Shown: positions 1 through 8,947 of the stretch, piece by piece
Layout: each line of letters starts with the position of its first letter
Position numbering within the stretch: position 1 is the stretch's first letter
Assembly (NCBI GenBank): GCA_018710785.1
Contig: DVJD01000116.1
Span: forward strand, 1-64,000
DNA length: 64,000 nucleotides
Reading direction: 5' to 3'
From: Candidatus Fimimorpha excrementavium
Lineage (GTDB): Bacteria; Bacillota; Clostridia; Lachnospirales; Lachnospiraceae
The notes under the pieces: generated by a model
What the model was told of the DNA's origin: nothing
Databases searched by the model: none
Seen by the model: only the letters and a program-made list of their open reading frames with translations
Position numbers and translations under genes: made by a program

Positions 1-356
1 CCTCGCGGGAGCGTGGATTGAAACAGAATACTTAATATGGAAATACGACGTTTTCCCGTCGCTCCCCTCGCGGGAGCGTGGATTGAAACGATCAATTGAT
101 TTTACAGCAAAAAAAAGATTTTGTCGCTCCCCTCGCGGGAGCGTGGATTGAAACCAACCGATACTCCGGTAGCGTTTTCCAACCAGGAGGTCGCTCCCCT
201 CGCGGGAGCGTGGATTGAAACGAGTCTCCACCGTATAACATCCGCCCTCGGACTCGTCGCTCCCCTCGCGGGAGCGTGGATTGAAACCGGTTATCCGTCC
301 AATGCACCAGCATGGCAGGACTTGGTCGCTCCCCTCGCGGGAGCGTGGATTGCAAT
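1..356 (+). CRISPR. CRISPR array, distal end (1 partial + 5 complete 32-bp repeats, 5 spacers of 33-37 bp); subtype I-C-like repeat
   Basis: Repeat GTCGCTCCCCTCGCGGGAGCGTGGATTGAAAC at 58-89, 123-154, 190-221, 256-287, plus partial 1-24 and a degenerate last copy 325-356 ending ATTGCAAT. The repeat has an internal GCTCCC/GGGAGC stem and the ATTGAAAC 3' handle typical of I-C repeats. The array continues upstream of the window. Confidence 0.98.
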
Positions 357-660
357 AAATGAAAACTATAGGGGAAAGAGCAGGTTTACTTGTCTTTCTC
401 CTCGCAAGAATATGAAAAAAATGATAGATTGATTCTTGTGCTATTATGCAGTTTTTATTAGCAGAATGCATATAAAATAATTGTAATACTTAAAGTAATA
501 TGACTTATAAATTTAGAGGAAAAGATTAGAATAATCGGATAAATGTTAGAGAAAATCGGATAAACTCGGCCAAATCCTCCACTTATCCCCAGAATATGAT
601 ACAATGAAAAGACAAATCTATGTGGGGAGAATGGGTATTATGGTTTATTAAAATTATAAG

Positions 661-3600
661 ATTGCAGAGTTTGATGACAAAGATCTTCCGAAAATCAAAG
701 CCGGGGAAAGCATTTCCATTGGTTTTCGCCGGGAAATGCGTTTGCGGGAAATCAGCGGCAGGGAAGGGGAGGAAAACGCAAGCGGATATCATTGGAAAGT
801 TCGGCTGACAGGAGATGTGGATATTCAGCAAAACTGGATGTGGGAAGGGGGATTTCCCCGGCTGTACCGTTTGATTGACGATGCGCTTTCTACGCAGACC
901 CGGCAGAGCCAGTTTTGTCTGAAACTGGAGATGAACCGGGAAGAATGGCCGCGAAGAGCTTATTTTCAGCTGCCTTGTCCGCCGCGGCTGACACCGCAGT
1001 TTCCGGCACATCCGTGGAACGAAAACTGGGCGTTTTCCATCTGGGCAAAGGCAGAGGCGCTTTCCTTGGGAGAGGGAGGAAAGGCCCGGTTTGTCATTGA
1101 GACGTACAAGAAAAAAGCGGGCGTAAACGGGAAAGAAATTAAGAACGGGCCGGATGAGGTGATGGTATTGAACTTCCCGGAGGGAACCTATGCGTTTACC
1201 CGGTTTGACGCGTCTGTTCCCATTTCGGAGGACACAGCCAGCCTGCTTTTCTATGTGGAATGTGAAAAGGCCGGAGGAACCATCTGGCTGGAAGATCCGC
1301 GTCTGATGAACGGCTATGGGGAAAATGTTCTTCCCCAATTTACCGTCACCAACCCGTTTCATGAATGTTTCAATTGGTTTGGGGAAAATCTGTCCAGAAA
1401 GGAATGGACGGATATGGAAGTATGCCTGAATGGAAAACAGATTTTTGAAGGGGAACTGTTTCAGCGAACCCACCGGTATTCGGAACAGGAGCTGGAACTG
1501 TCGGCCAATGACATCCGGCCGGGAGAAAACATCCTGGAGATCAGAAATAAAAATCACTATTTTGCCCCTTTGCCGTACAAGCTGAAAAAAGTGGAGCTTC
1601 TCTATGCCAGGGAATGGCCTGTGACGCTGATTGCCTGTCCTTCCGTCGTTTATGCGGGCCGTCCGTTCGGCATTCTCGTACGTACAAAGGAGGATAGGGC
1701 CTGTGTACAGGTGTCTTCTTCCAGCGAAGCCGTTCGGACGCTGACGTCGGAACTGATTTTGGAAGAGAAAGGCCTTCATGTGCTCCCGTTTGCGGCCGGT
1801 GAAAGGGCGGTATCCGACGTGGAGGTTTCGGTTTGCTGCGGCGGTGTGACACAGGTGGGAACCATAGCACGCGTGGTGCTGAAAACAGAGGATCATGTTC
1901 TGACCGGGACAGGGGATTCCATTTATATTCCCCAAAAAAAGGGTGCCATGGAAGAATTTATGGAATGGTATCTTAGCAATGAAATTGGTAATTTTGTCAC
2001 CTTCCGTCCCACCTATCGCTGGTGCGGAACCAGGATGTTAAATCCCGGCGTATGGAGCCGTCTGGTGCAGCTTTGCTCGGAGTATGGCCTGTATTACTGC
2101 CATATGATTGATGGAAGGGAACTGCCCGGTGCCAATGCCAATCCGACGAAAGAACTCCTGGACAGCCCGTGGTTTGTGGGAAATCAGGGACATGAGAGGG
2201 ACGGCGCGTTTTATTACTGGGGGCCCAACCGGGCAAAAAGCGAGAGCGATACCATGTTAAATGCGCTGATGAATCGGGTGGTCAGGCACCCGGATTGGAA
2301 ATATTTTTCTGCCCCGGTTTATGCCAGGGACGGAAAATCCTACAGCTTTTATGATCCGGCAGATACCCGGGACATGAGGGAAGCTGCCAATCATTTTGTA
2401 GATAACTGCCGGTATTGGCTGTCCGGTATCAAACGGCATACCGGACCTTCCGTATTGTTTAAGTATTTCATGGAGGCAGGGATCGAGGTGGGAGGAGCCG
2501 AACTGATGTACGGCCCCCACGAGGTCATTTTGTCAGCGCTGCGGGGCGCCTCCCTGGCCTATGGGAGAAAGGAATTTGCCGCTCATCTGGCGGTTCAGTG
2601 GTCCACTACGCCGCATGATACGCCAGACCGCCTGCGCCGCTATCAGCTCTCTTTGTTTGTCAGCTATCTCCAGGGAACCCATCATATCAATACGGAAGAG
2701 GGGCTGTGGAGGATCGAAGAGTATTTTGCTCATTTTGACCGGTTCAGCGATACCTGTCAGGAGCATTTGAAAGTACAGAAACGATTTTGCCATTTTGTGA
2801 AAACCCATTCCAGGAGGGGGAAGATGGTGAATTCGGTGGCGCTTCTCCACGGGAAATTTGACGCCTGGGTATGTTTTACCAGACAGAACGCCTGGGGCCA
2901 TTTGGGGGAAGACTGGAAATTTCAGACACCGGAGGAAAGCTGGGATTTGCTTCAGGTATTTTATCCGGATTCGGTTATGAATTCCATTTATCGTCATCCC
3001 TGTGAACAAAAACCCCAGGGTTTTTATTCCCGCACGCCCTATGGGACCATCGATATTCTTCCGGTGGAAGCCGATGGGGCACAGATGGCTTCCTATCAGG
3101 CTATGGCCTTCCTCGGATGGAACACAGCGGACGAAACACAGGCAGAAAAACTGATTCGCTATGTCAGACAGGGCGGAACGCTGCTTTTGGGATGGCCCCA
3201 TCTTTTTGCGGAAGCGGATAGAAAAAAGGCTCTGCAGGAAAATCCTTCCGTGGTGGGAGAAGCACAACTGGAAGAACTATTGGGGATTCGTTTCCATGGA
3301 TTTGCAGACATCGGATGCGGCGATGGGGAAACGATTTCTGTGGGTGATATCACTGTTTTGGAAGACGCCATTGTCCGCAGAGAGCTTCAGGGCCATCCGC
3401 TGGTGGTGGAGCATGCGCTGGGAAAAGGAACCGTGGTGTTTGTCAACGCGAAAGGGTATCCGGCGGATCCGCAGGTGAGAAAGGTCTATGAACCGCTTCT
3501 TCACCATCTGGGAAAACAGGGGGTGGAGAGCCAGAAAAAACGCGGGTTTATGACGACATCGGATACTGTGGAGACCGGTGTCTATGACAGAGACGATTCG

Positions 3601-3993
3601 CTGCGAGACATTTATGCGGTCAATATAAACTGGTGGGCAAAGGAAAATCAACCAGCCTTGGCGGTACTCCATTTCGCCGGGGAGGAGTATCCGGTTATGC
3701 TGGACCGGGAAGTGATGCATATCTTCACGCTGGCCAGGACACTGGGAATCTGGACGTCTGACTTTGATACCGATGTGATTTCCATACAGGAAGAAACGGA
3801 GGGGGCAGCCGTTGTGCTGCAGGGATATGGAAAAACGAAGATACGGCTGATCGGAAGCGAGGATTGGGAGACAGAGGAAATGATCTTGACGAAGATCAGC
3901 GATGGAATCCGGCAAGGGGAGCTGATCCTGGAAGGCTGCTGCATCCTGCATCTTCACAAAAGAAAACGGTTAAACAAAATGGACAAAAGATAG
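661..3993 (+). CDS. Large putative glycan-active enzyme (GH-like, C-terminal amidotransferase-like fold suspected); family unassigned, 5' end uncertain (ATG at 736; coding-like frame extends back to a TAA at 649)
   Basis: Long ORF (1085 aa from ATG 736). N-terminal jelly-roll-like segments (FSIWAKAEAL, WLEDPRLMNG), central region with many W/Y/H residues, C-terminal RYVRQGGTLLLGWPHLF and GKGTVVFVNAKG reminiscent of GH42-type trimerisation domains. Confidence 0.7.
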   Translation: MAEFDDKDLPKIKAGESISIGFRREMRLREISGREGEENASGYHWKVRLTGDVDIQQNWMWEGGFPRLYRLIDDALSTQTRQSQFCLKLEMNREEWPRRAYFQLPCPPRLTPQFPAHPWNENWAFSIWAKAEALSLGEGGKARFVIETYKKKAGVNGKEIKNGPDEVMVLNFPEGTYAFTRFDASVPISEDTASLLFYVECEKAGGTIWLEDPRLMNGYGENVLPQFTVTNPFHECFNWFGENLSRKEWTDMEVCLNGKQIFEGELFQRTHRYSEQELELSANDIRPGENILEIRNKNHYFAPLPYKLKKVELLYAREWPVTLIACPSVVYAGRPFGILVRTKEDRACVQVSSSSEAVRTLTSELILEEKGLHVLPFAAGERAVSDVEVSVCCGGVTQVGTIARVVLKTEDHVLTGTGDSIYIPQKKGAMEEFMEWYLSNEIGNFVTFRPTYRWCGTRMLNPGVWSRLVQLCSEYGLYYCHMIDGRELPGANANPTKELLDSPWFVGNQGHERDGAFYYWGPNRAKSESDTMLNALMNRVVRHPDWKYFSAPVYARDGKSYSFYDPADTRDMREAANHFVDNCRYWLSGIKRHTGPSVLFKYFMEAGIEVGGAELMYGPHEVILSALRGASLAYGRKEFAAHLAVQWSTTPHDTPDRLRRYQLSLFVSYLQGTHHINTEEGLWRIEEYFAHFDRFSDTCQEHLKVQKRFCHFVKTHSRRGKMVNSVALLHGKFDAWVCFTRQNAWGHLGEDWKFQTPEESWDLLQVFYPDSVMNSIYRHPCEQKPQGFYSRTPYGTIDILPVEADGAQMASYQAMAFLGWNTADETQAEKLIRYVRQGGTLLLGWPHLFAEADRKKALQENPSVVGEAQLEELLGIRFHGFADIGCGDGETISVGDITVLEDAIVRRELQGHPLVVEHALGKGTVVFVNAKGYPADPQVRKVYEPLLHHLGKQGVESQKKRGFMTTSDTVETGVYDRDDSLRDIYAVNINWWAKENQPALAVLHFAGEEYPVMLDREVMHIFTLARTLGIWTSDFDTDVISIQEETEGAAVVLQGYGKTKIRLIGSEDWETEEMILTKISDGIRQGELILEGCCILHLHKRKRLNKMDKR

Positions 3994-4104
3994 AAAAGAA
4001 GATTTGATTTTCCATTGAAAATGTCCAATAAACATGGTATCCTGAACGTATATCCAAGAGAACTGGATGCAGAACAATACATCAGCGACAAGGAGAAGGA
4101 AATC

Positions 4105-6540
4105 ATGATTGCAAAGAAGATTCACAGCGGCTGGATGCTGAAAGCCAAACGGCTTTCCAAAGCCATACCGGTACGCGTGCCCGGAAGTGTCTATCAGGCT
4201 CTTTTGGACAGCAAAGAAATGGAAGATCCCTTTTGGAGAGATAATGAACTGGAAGCGCTGGAATGGATGAAACAGGATTTTATCTATTCCACCACATTTG
4301 ATGTGGAGGATGCGATGCTGGAGGCAGACCGGAATGTTCTGCGGTTTGACGGCATCGATACGCTGGCATCGGTTTGGCTGAACGGAGAGGAAATCGGCAC
4401 AGCGGAAAATATGCATCGCATTTATGAATACGATGTGACCGATAAGCTGTACAGAGAAGGCAATGAATTGATGGTAAAAATCGCTTCGGCCGTGAATTTT
4501 ATCGAAGAAGCGCATAAAAAAATAGAAGTGATCGGTACACCGGATGCCATGGAGGGATTTCCGCAGATTCGTAAAGCCCACTGTATGTTTGGATGGGATT
4601 GGGGCCCAAGGGTGCCGGATGCCGGTCTTTTTCGGGATGTGACCCTGCTGGGAATCCGCACCGCCCGGATTGACAATGTGCTGATTCTGCAGCATCACCG
4701 GGAGGAAGAGGTTGAGCTGGAGATCTGTGTGGAAGCGGAGGACTGCGGGGGCGGGCTGGAGGGCCTGTTTTATACCGTGGAAGTGGAGGACCCGGACGGG
4801 ATCAGACACATCTGGACCCAGAGTCCGGATACCGTCACCATCTCCCATCCGAAGCTGTGGTGGCCCAATGGATTTGGCAGTCAGCCTCTCTACAAGGTGA
4901 CCGTACATCTGATGGATGGCGAAGAGGAATTGGACTGTGTCAGCAAGCGGATTGGGCTTCGGACCATGACGGTGCGGCGGCAAAAGGATCAATGGGGAGA
5001 AAGTTTTGCCCACGAAGTCAATGGCGTGGCGATTTTTGCCATGGGCGCCGATTACATTCCCGAAGACAATGTCATGGGACGGATCTGTGAAGAACGGACG
5101 CGAAAACTGCTGATGCAGTGCAAGGCGGCCAATTTTAACGCCATCCGTGTATGGGGCGGAGGTTACTATCCGGATGATTATTTTTATGATATCTGTGACG
5201 AGCTGGGGCTGATCGTATGGCAGGATTTCATGTTTGCCTGTGCAGTGTATGAACTGACCGATGCATTCGAAGAGAATATTCGAAGGGAATTTGAAGATAA
5301 TATCAAGCGGATCCGCCACCATGCCTGCCTGGGACTCTGGTGCGGAAACAATGAGATGGAGATGTTTGTGGGCGGCGGAGAATGGGGAAATACGCCGAAG
5401 CAGATGTCCGATTATATCAAAATGTATGAGTATATCATTCCCCAGGAATTGAAGCAGTGGGATCCCCAGACATTCTATTGGCCAGCCAGTCCATCCTGCG
5501 GCGGCGGATTTGACGAGCCCAACGCGCCAAACCGGGGCGATGTGCATTACTGGGATGTGTGGCACGGCAATAAACCGTTTACGGAATATCGAAAATTCCT
5601 CTTCCGTTATGCCAGCGAATTTGGCTTCCAGTCTTTCCCGGCGTTAAAGACGGTGGAGAGTTTTACCCTTCCGGAGGACCGAAATATTTTTTCCTATGTC
5701 ATGGAAAAACATCAGAGAAGCAATTCCGGCAACGGAAAAATTATGAATTATATGGCGCAGACCTTTTTATATCCCACCAGTTTTCCGATCCTGCTCTATG
5801 CATCCCAGCTGCTGCAGGCAGAGGCCATCCGCTACGGCGTGGAGCATTTCAGAAGAAACCGGGGATGCTGCATGGGGGCGATTTACTGGCAGTTAAACGA
5901 CTGCTGGCCGGTGGCATCGTGGGCTTCCATTGATTATTTTGGGAGATGGAAGGCACTGCACTACTATGCCAAACGCTTTTTTGCGCCGCTGCTTCTTTCC
6001 TGCAAAGAAGAAGGGATGCTGACCCAGGATACCAACATCAACGCACAGCCCAAACCTTTATATAAAAGTGTCCGCTTCAATGTGTCCAACGAGACCATGG
6101 AAGAGCAGCGGGTTACAGTGAAGTGGCAGGTGAGAAACGCAAAAGGTGAGAGTTTGCGGACTGAAGAACAAAATATCGTTGTTCCCAGATTGTCGGCTTT
6201 TTGGATGGATGAGGTGGAGCTTCCCGATCTGAAGGAGAGGGAAGAGTATGTCAGCTATGAACTTTGGAAAAATGGAGAATGGCTGAGTGAAGGGACGGTC
6301 ATTTTCACGCTGCCCAAGTATTTTTGCTATGAAGATCCGCATCTGACCTGCCGTCTGGAGGGGGATGAGATCGTGGTGACAGCGGATGCCTACGCCAAGA
6401 GTGTGGAGATTCTGAATGAAGCGGAAGATTTGATACTCACCGATAATTATTTCGATATGAATGGCGGCCAGAAACGAGTGAAGATCCTGGAGGGAGAACC
6501 GGTGGGGCTGAAGGTGCGCAGTGTGTACGACATCCGGTGA
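4105..6540 (+). CDS. Glycoside hydrolase family 2, beta-mannosidase-like
   Basis: GWDWGPRVPDAGLFRDVTL, WWPNGFGSQPLY, FNAIRVWGGGYYPDDYFYDICDELGLIVWQDFMFACA, LGLWCGNNEMEMF. ATG 4105 preceded by AAGGAGAAGGA. Confidence 0.93.
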   Translation: MIAKKIHSGWMLKAKRLSKAIPVRVPGSVYQALLDSKEMEDPFWRDNELEALEWMKQDFIYSTTFDVEDAMLEADRNVLRFDGIDTLASVWLNGEEIGTAENMHRIYEYDVTDKLYREGNELMVKIASAVNFIEEAHKKIEVIGTPDAMEGFPQIRKAHCMFGWDWGPRVPDAGLFRDVTLLGIRTARIDNVLILQHHREEEVELEICVEAEDCGGGLEGLFYTVEVEDPDGIRHIWTQSPDTVTISHPKLWWPNGFGSQPLYKVTVHLMDGEEELDCVSKRIGLRTMTVRRQKDQWGESFAHEVNGVAIFAMGADYIPEDNVMGRICEERTRKLLMQCKAANFNAIRVWGGGYYPDDYFYDICDELGLIVWQDFMFACAVYELTDAFEENIRREFEDNIKRIRHHACLGLWCGNNEMEMFVGGGEWGNTPKQMSDYIKMYEYIIPQELKQWDPQTFYWPASPSCGGGFDEPNAPNRGDVHYWDVWHGNKPFTEYRKFLFRYASEFGFQSFPALKTVESFTLPEDRNIFSYVMEKHQRSNSGNGKIMNYMAQTFLYPTSFPILLYASQLLQAEAIRYGVEHFRRNRGCCMGAIYWQLNDCWPVASWASIDYFGRWKALHYYAKRFFAPLLLSCKEEGMLTQDTNINAQPKPLYKSVRFNVSNETMEEQRVTVKWQVRNAKGESLRTEEQNIVVPRLSAFWMDEVELPDLKEREEYVSYELWKNGEWLSEGTVIFTLPKYFCYEDPHLTCRLEGDEIVVTADAYAKSVEILNEAEDLILTDNYFDMNGGQKRVKILEGEPVGLKVRSVYDIR

Positions 6541-6552
6541 CAGATTCCGCCC

Positions 6553-6576
6553 GGCAGCCGCAGAAACGGCTGTTTT
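6553..6576 (+). terminator. Short hairpin with T-tract after GH2 gene
   Basis: CAGCCG-cagaaa-CGGCTG followed by TTTT. Confidence 0.45.
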
Positions 6577-6609
6577 GAGCGATGGCTGAAAAGAAAGGAG
6601 TGGAGAACG

Positions 6610-7509
6610 ATGGGCGACTACATGGAAGAATTGATGGAAAAACTCCAGTATCCGGAGGAGTCCAGAGATGTATTTCGAAAAACACGGGAAATGATAGAGG
6701 GAACAGAAGAATGGAACGCAGAGTTTGAGACGGTGAAAACCATTTTCAGAAGGTGTCCGTCCATCTCCATTGTTCCGCTTTTAAACCGGATGGAGAGACT
6801 GGCAGGACGGATGGGAGTTCATCCCTATACCCTTCATCTGCTCTTTTATATGCAGGGATCGGAAGAGCTGCGGCGCCGATATCAGGAAAATGGAGTGGAG
6901 GAGGTTTGGTTTTGGGAATCCATGAAGGATCTGAAGATCAAGCTGATGGAGTGTTTGGAAGTGTATGGAGTGTCCGGCACCAGGGCCGGACATTGGCACA
7001 ATGGCTTTTTTGTGGACCGGATCGCTTTGGGACGGCTGCAGTATGAACCGAGAGCGTTTGAAGGGGAGTGTTACAAAAAAGCGGGATATGCAGTGAAGAG
7101 GGGAGATATGGTGATTAATATACATATTCCCTCCGGGGAACCGCTGACCCAGGAAAGCTGTCTGGAATCCTACCGGCTCGCCCATCGCTTTTTTGCTCCG
7201 CTTTTTGAGAAGGGAGCGCCGACCGCTTTTGTCTGTGATTCCTGGCTTTTAGATCCGGAATCTGATACCTTCCTCCCGCCGTGCAATATTCTTCGTTTCA
7301 AGCACAATTTTGATATCATAGAGAGCCGTGTGGATGAGAAATTTCATGATAAGTGGAGGGTGTTTGGAAGGAATTATGACAAGGACGCGGATCACCTTCC
7401 GAGAAAGACATCCATCCAGCGGGCATATGCGGATCATCTGAAACAGGGGGGAAAGGTGCGGACTGGGTATGGAATTTTCTTCTTTGACGGAGAAAAGATT
7501 TTAAAATAA
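6610..7509 (+). CDS. Conserved hypothetical (acyltransferase/DUF5596-like protein)
   Basis: 299-aa ORF with good start context (GAAAGGAGTGGAGAACGATG). VINIHIPSGEPLTQESCLESYRLAHRFF resembles proteins annotated DUF5596/acyltransferase in clostridia (from memory). Confidence 0.6.
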   Translation: MGDYMEELMEKLQYPEESRDVFRKTREMIEGTEEWNAEFETVKTIFRRCPSISIVPLLNRMERLAGRMGVHPYTLHLLFYMQGSEELRRRYQENGVEEVWFWESMKDLKIKLMECLEVYGVSGTRAGHWHNGFFVDRIALGRLQYEPRAFEGECYKKAGYAVKRGDMVINIHIPSGEPLTQESCLESYRLAHRFFAPLFEKGAPTAFVCDSWLLDPESDTFLPPCNILRFKHNFDIIESRVDEKFHDKWRVFGRNYDKDADHLPRKTSIQRAYADHLKQGGKVRTGYGIFFFDGEKILK

Positions 7510-7683
7510 TCCAATCAGACAACCGGAAAAGAGCGTATAAGCGAAACGGATATGCTGCATACTATCCAGTGCCGGAAAACGAGATCAGCCGTGAAAGGAG
7601 CGGTCAGGCCGCGGTGGGGTTCGTATGGGATTCTGCCCGGATGGCACAGGGCTGAAAAACAGCAGGCAAGGAGGAGTAAGACG

Positions 7684-8307
7684 ATGAAAGAAACATATCC
7701 TTTTCCAAAGAAACCGCTTCCATACGATTTCGATGCGCTGGAACCGTATATTGACAGAGAGACCATGGAGTATCACCATGATAAACATCTGGGCACGTAT
7801 ACAGACAAACTGAATCAGGCGCTCTCCGGGTATCCGGACTATCAGGGATGGACGCTGGAGGAATTGCTTTGTAATCTGGAAAAGCTGCCGGAAGAACTGC
7901 GGACGCCTGTCATTCACAATGGAGGAGGGGTGTATAACCACTGGATGTATTTTTCCTCTCTTGGAAGGGAAAAGAAACCGATGGGTGAGACTGCGCTGAA
8001 GAAAGTGGCGGAGTCCTTTGGATCCCTGGAACAGATGAAGGCAAAGATGAAAGAACTGGCCCTGGGGGTATTTGGCTCCGGTTATGTGTGGCTGGCAGTA
8101 AAGGATGGAACACTGGTTTTGGAACAGACAGCGAACCAGGATACTCCGCTGTCCCTGGGGATGATTCCGATTTTGCCCCTGGATGTCTGGGAACATGCGT
8201 ACTATCTGAAACACCAGAACCGCAGGGCGGATTATCTGGAGCAGTATATGAGTGCGGTGGACTGGGGAATCGTGGGGGAGCGGATTGAAGAAGTCGTAAA
8301 ATGGTAG
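7684..8307 (+). CDS. Fe/Mn superoxide dismutase
   Basis: YPFPKKPLPYDFDALEPYIDRETMEYHHDKHLGTYTDKLN, GSGYVWLAV, ILPLDVWEHAYYLKHQNRRADYLEQYMSAVDW. AAGGAGGAG before ATG. Confidence 0.95.
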   Translation: MKETYPFPKKPLPYDFDALEPYIDRETMEYHHDKHLGTYTDKLNQALSGYPDYQGWTLEELLCNLEKLPEELRTPVIHNGGGVYNHWMYFSSLGREKKPMGETALKKVAESFGSLEQMKAKMKELALGVFGSGYVWLAVKDGTLVLEQTANQDTPLSLGMIPILPLDVWEHAYYLKHQNRRADYLEQYMSAVDWGIVGERIEEVVKW

Positions 8308-8446
8308 CATAAGCATGGAAAGGAATGGCGGGAGCTCAGGGAGACCTGTCGGCCTTTCCGGCGTACATATTTTATCGAATCTGCGGATGAGAGAAAGCAA
8401 ACGGTACAGATCCGCAGAATGTTAGTCAAAAATCAGGATAGAAAGG

Positions 8447-8884
8447 ATGGAATCGAAAATGAAAGATATGAATTGCGCATATTGTATGGAAGGCGCCTTG
8501 GTGACAAAGTTCGGCATCAAAATCTGTGAGCTGGAAACTTCGAAGGTATATTTGTTTAAGGAACAGAGTCATAAAGGAAGGGTAATCGTGGCCCATAAAA
8601 AGCATGTTGGAGATATGACAGAGCTGACCACGGAAGAAAGAAACGCGTATTTTGCCGATATCGCACGGGTGTCCAAAGCACTTCAGGAGGTATTTCAGCC
8701 GCAGAAGATCAACTATGGCGCCTATGGAGATACCGGCCACCATCTGCATTTTCATCTGGTGCCCAAGTATCGGGATGAATATGAGTGGGGAAATGTATTT
8801 GCCATGAATCCGGAAAGAAAATACTGCAGCCAGGAAGAATATGATATCCTGGTCAATGAAATCAGAGCGGCCATTTTGAAATAG
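8447..8884 (+). CDS. HIT family protein
   Basis: Histidine triad GHHLHFHLVPKY in a 145-aa ORF. Confidence 0.9.
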   Translation: MESKMKDMNCAYCMEGALVTKFGIKICELETSKVYLFKEQSHKGRVIVAHKKHVGDMTELTTEERNAYFADIARVSKALQEVFQPQKINYGAYGDTGHHLHFHLVPKYRDEYEWGNVFAMNPERKYCSQEEYDILVNEIRAAILK

Positions 8885-8947
8885 CGGAGCGGCCCATCCA
8901 TGGAATATTCCGCGGATAAGAGAAAATCAGAGTCAGGAGAAAGAAAA

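Noticed and set aside
92-432. ORFs 92-355 (-) and 121-432 (+) in the ORF track
   Set aside because: They read through CRISPR repeats (repeated QSTLPRGER / VAPLAGAWIET); not proteins.
356-640. Possible cas genes or leader right of the array
   Set aside because: The region is AT-rich without cas-like ORFs and the right-hand repeat is degenerate, indicating this is the trailer end.
583-1935. 450-aa antisense ORF, and similar long antisense ORFs at 3970-5565, 8933-10330, 11170-12129, 7585-8400
   Set aside because: All lie opposite genes with clear family motifs and share the same low-complexity antisense composition.
7510-7683. Possible riboswitch upstream of SOD
   Set aside because: GC-rich leader-like sequence but I could not match a known riboswitch core or convincing long stems.
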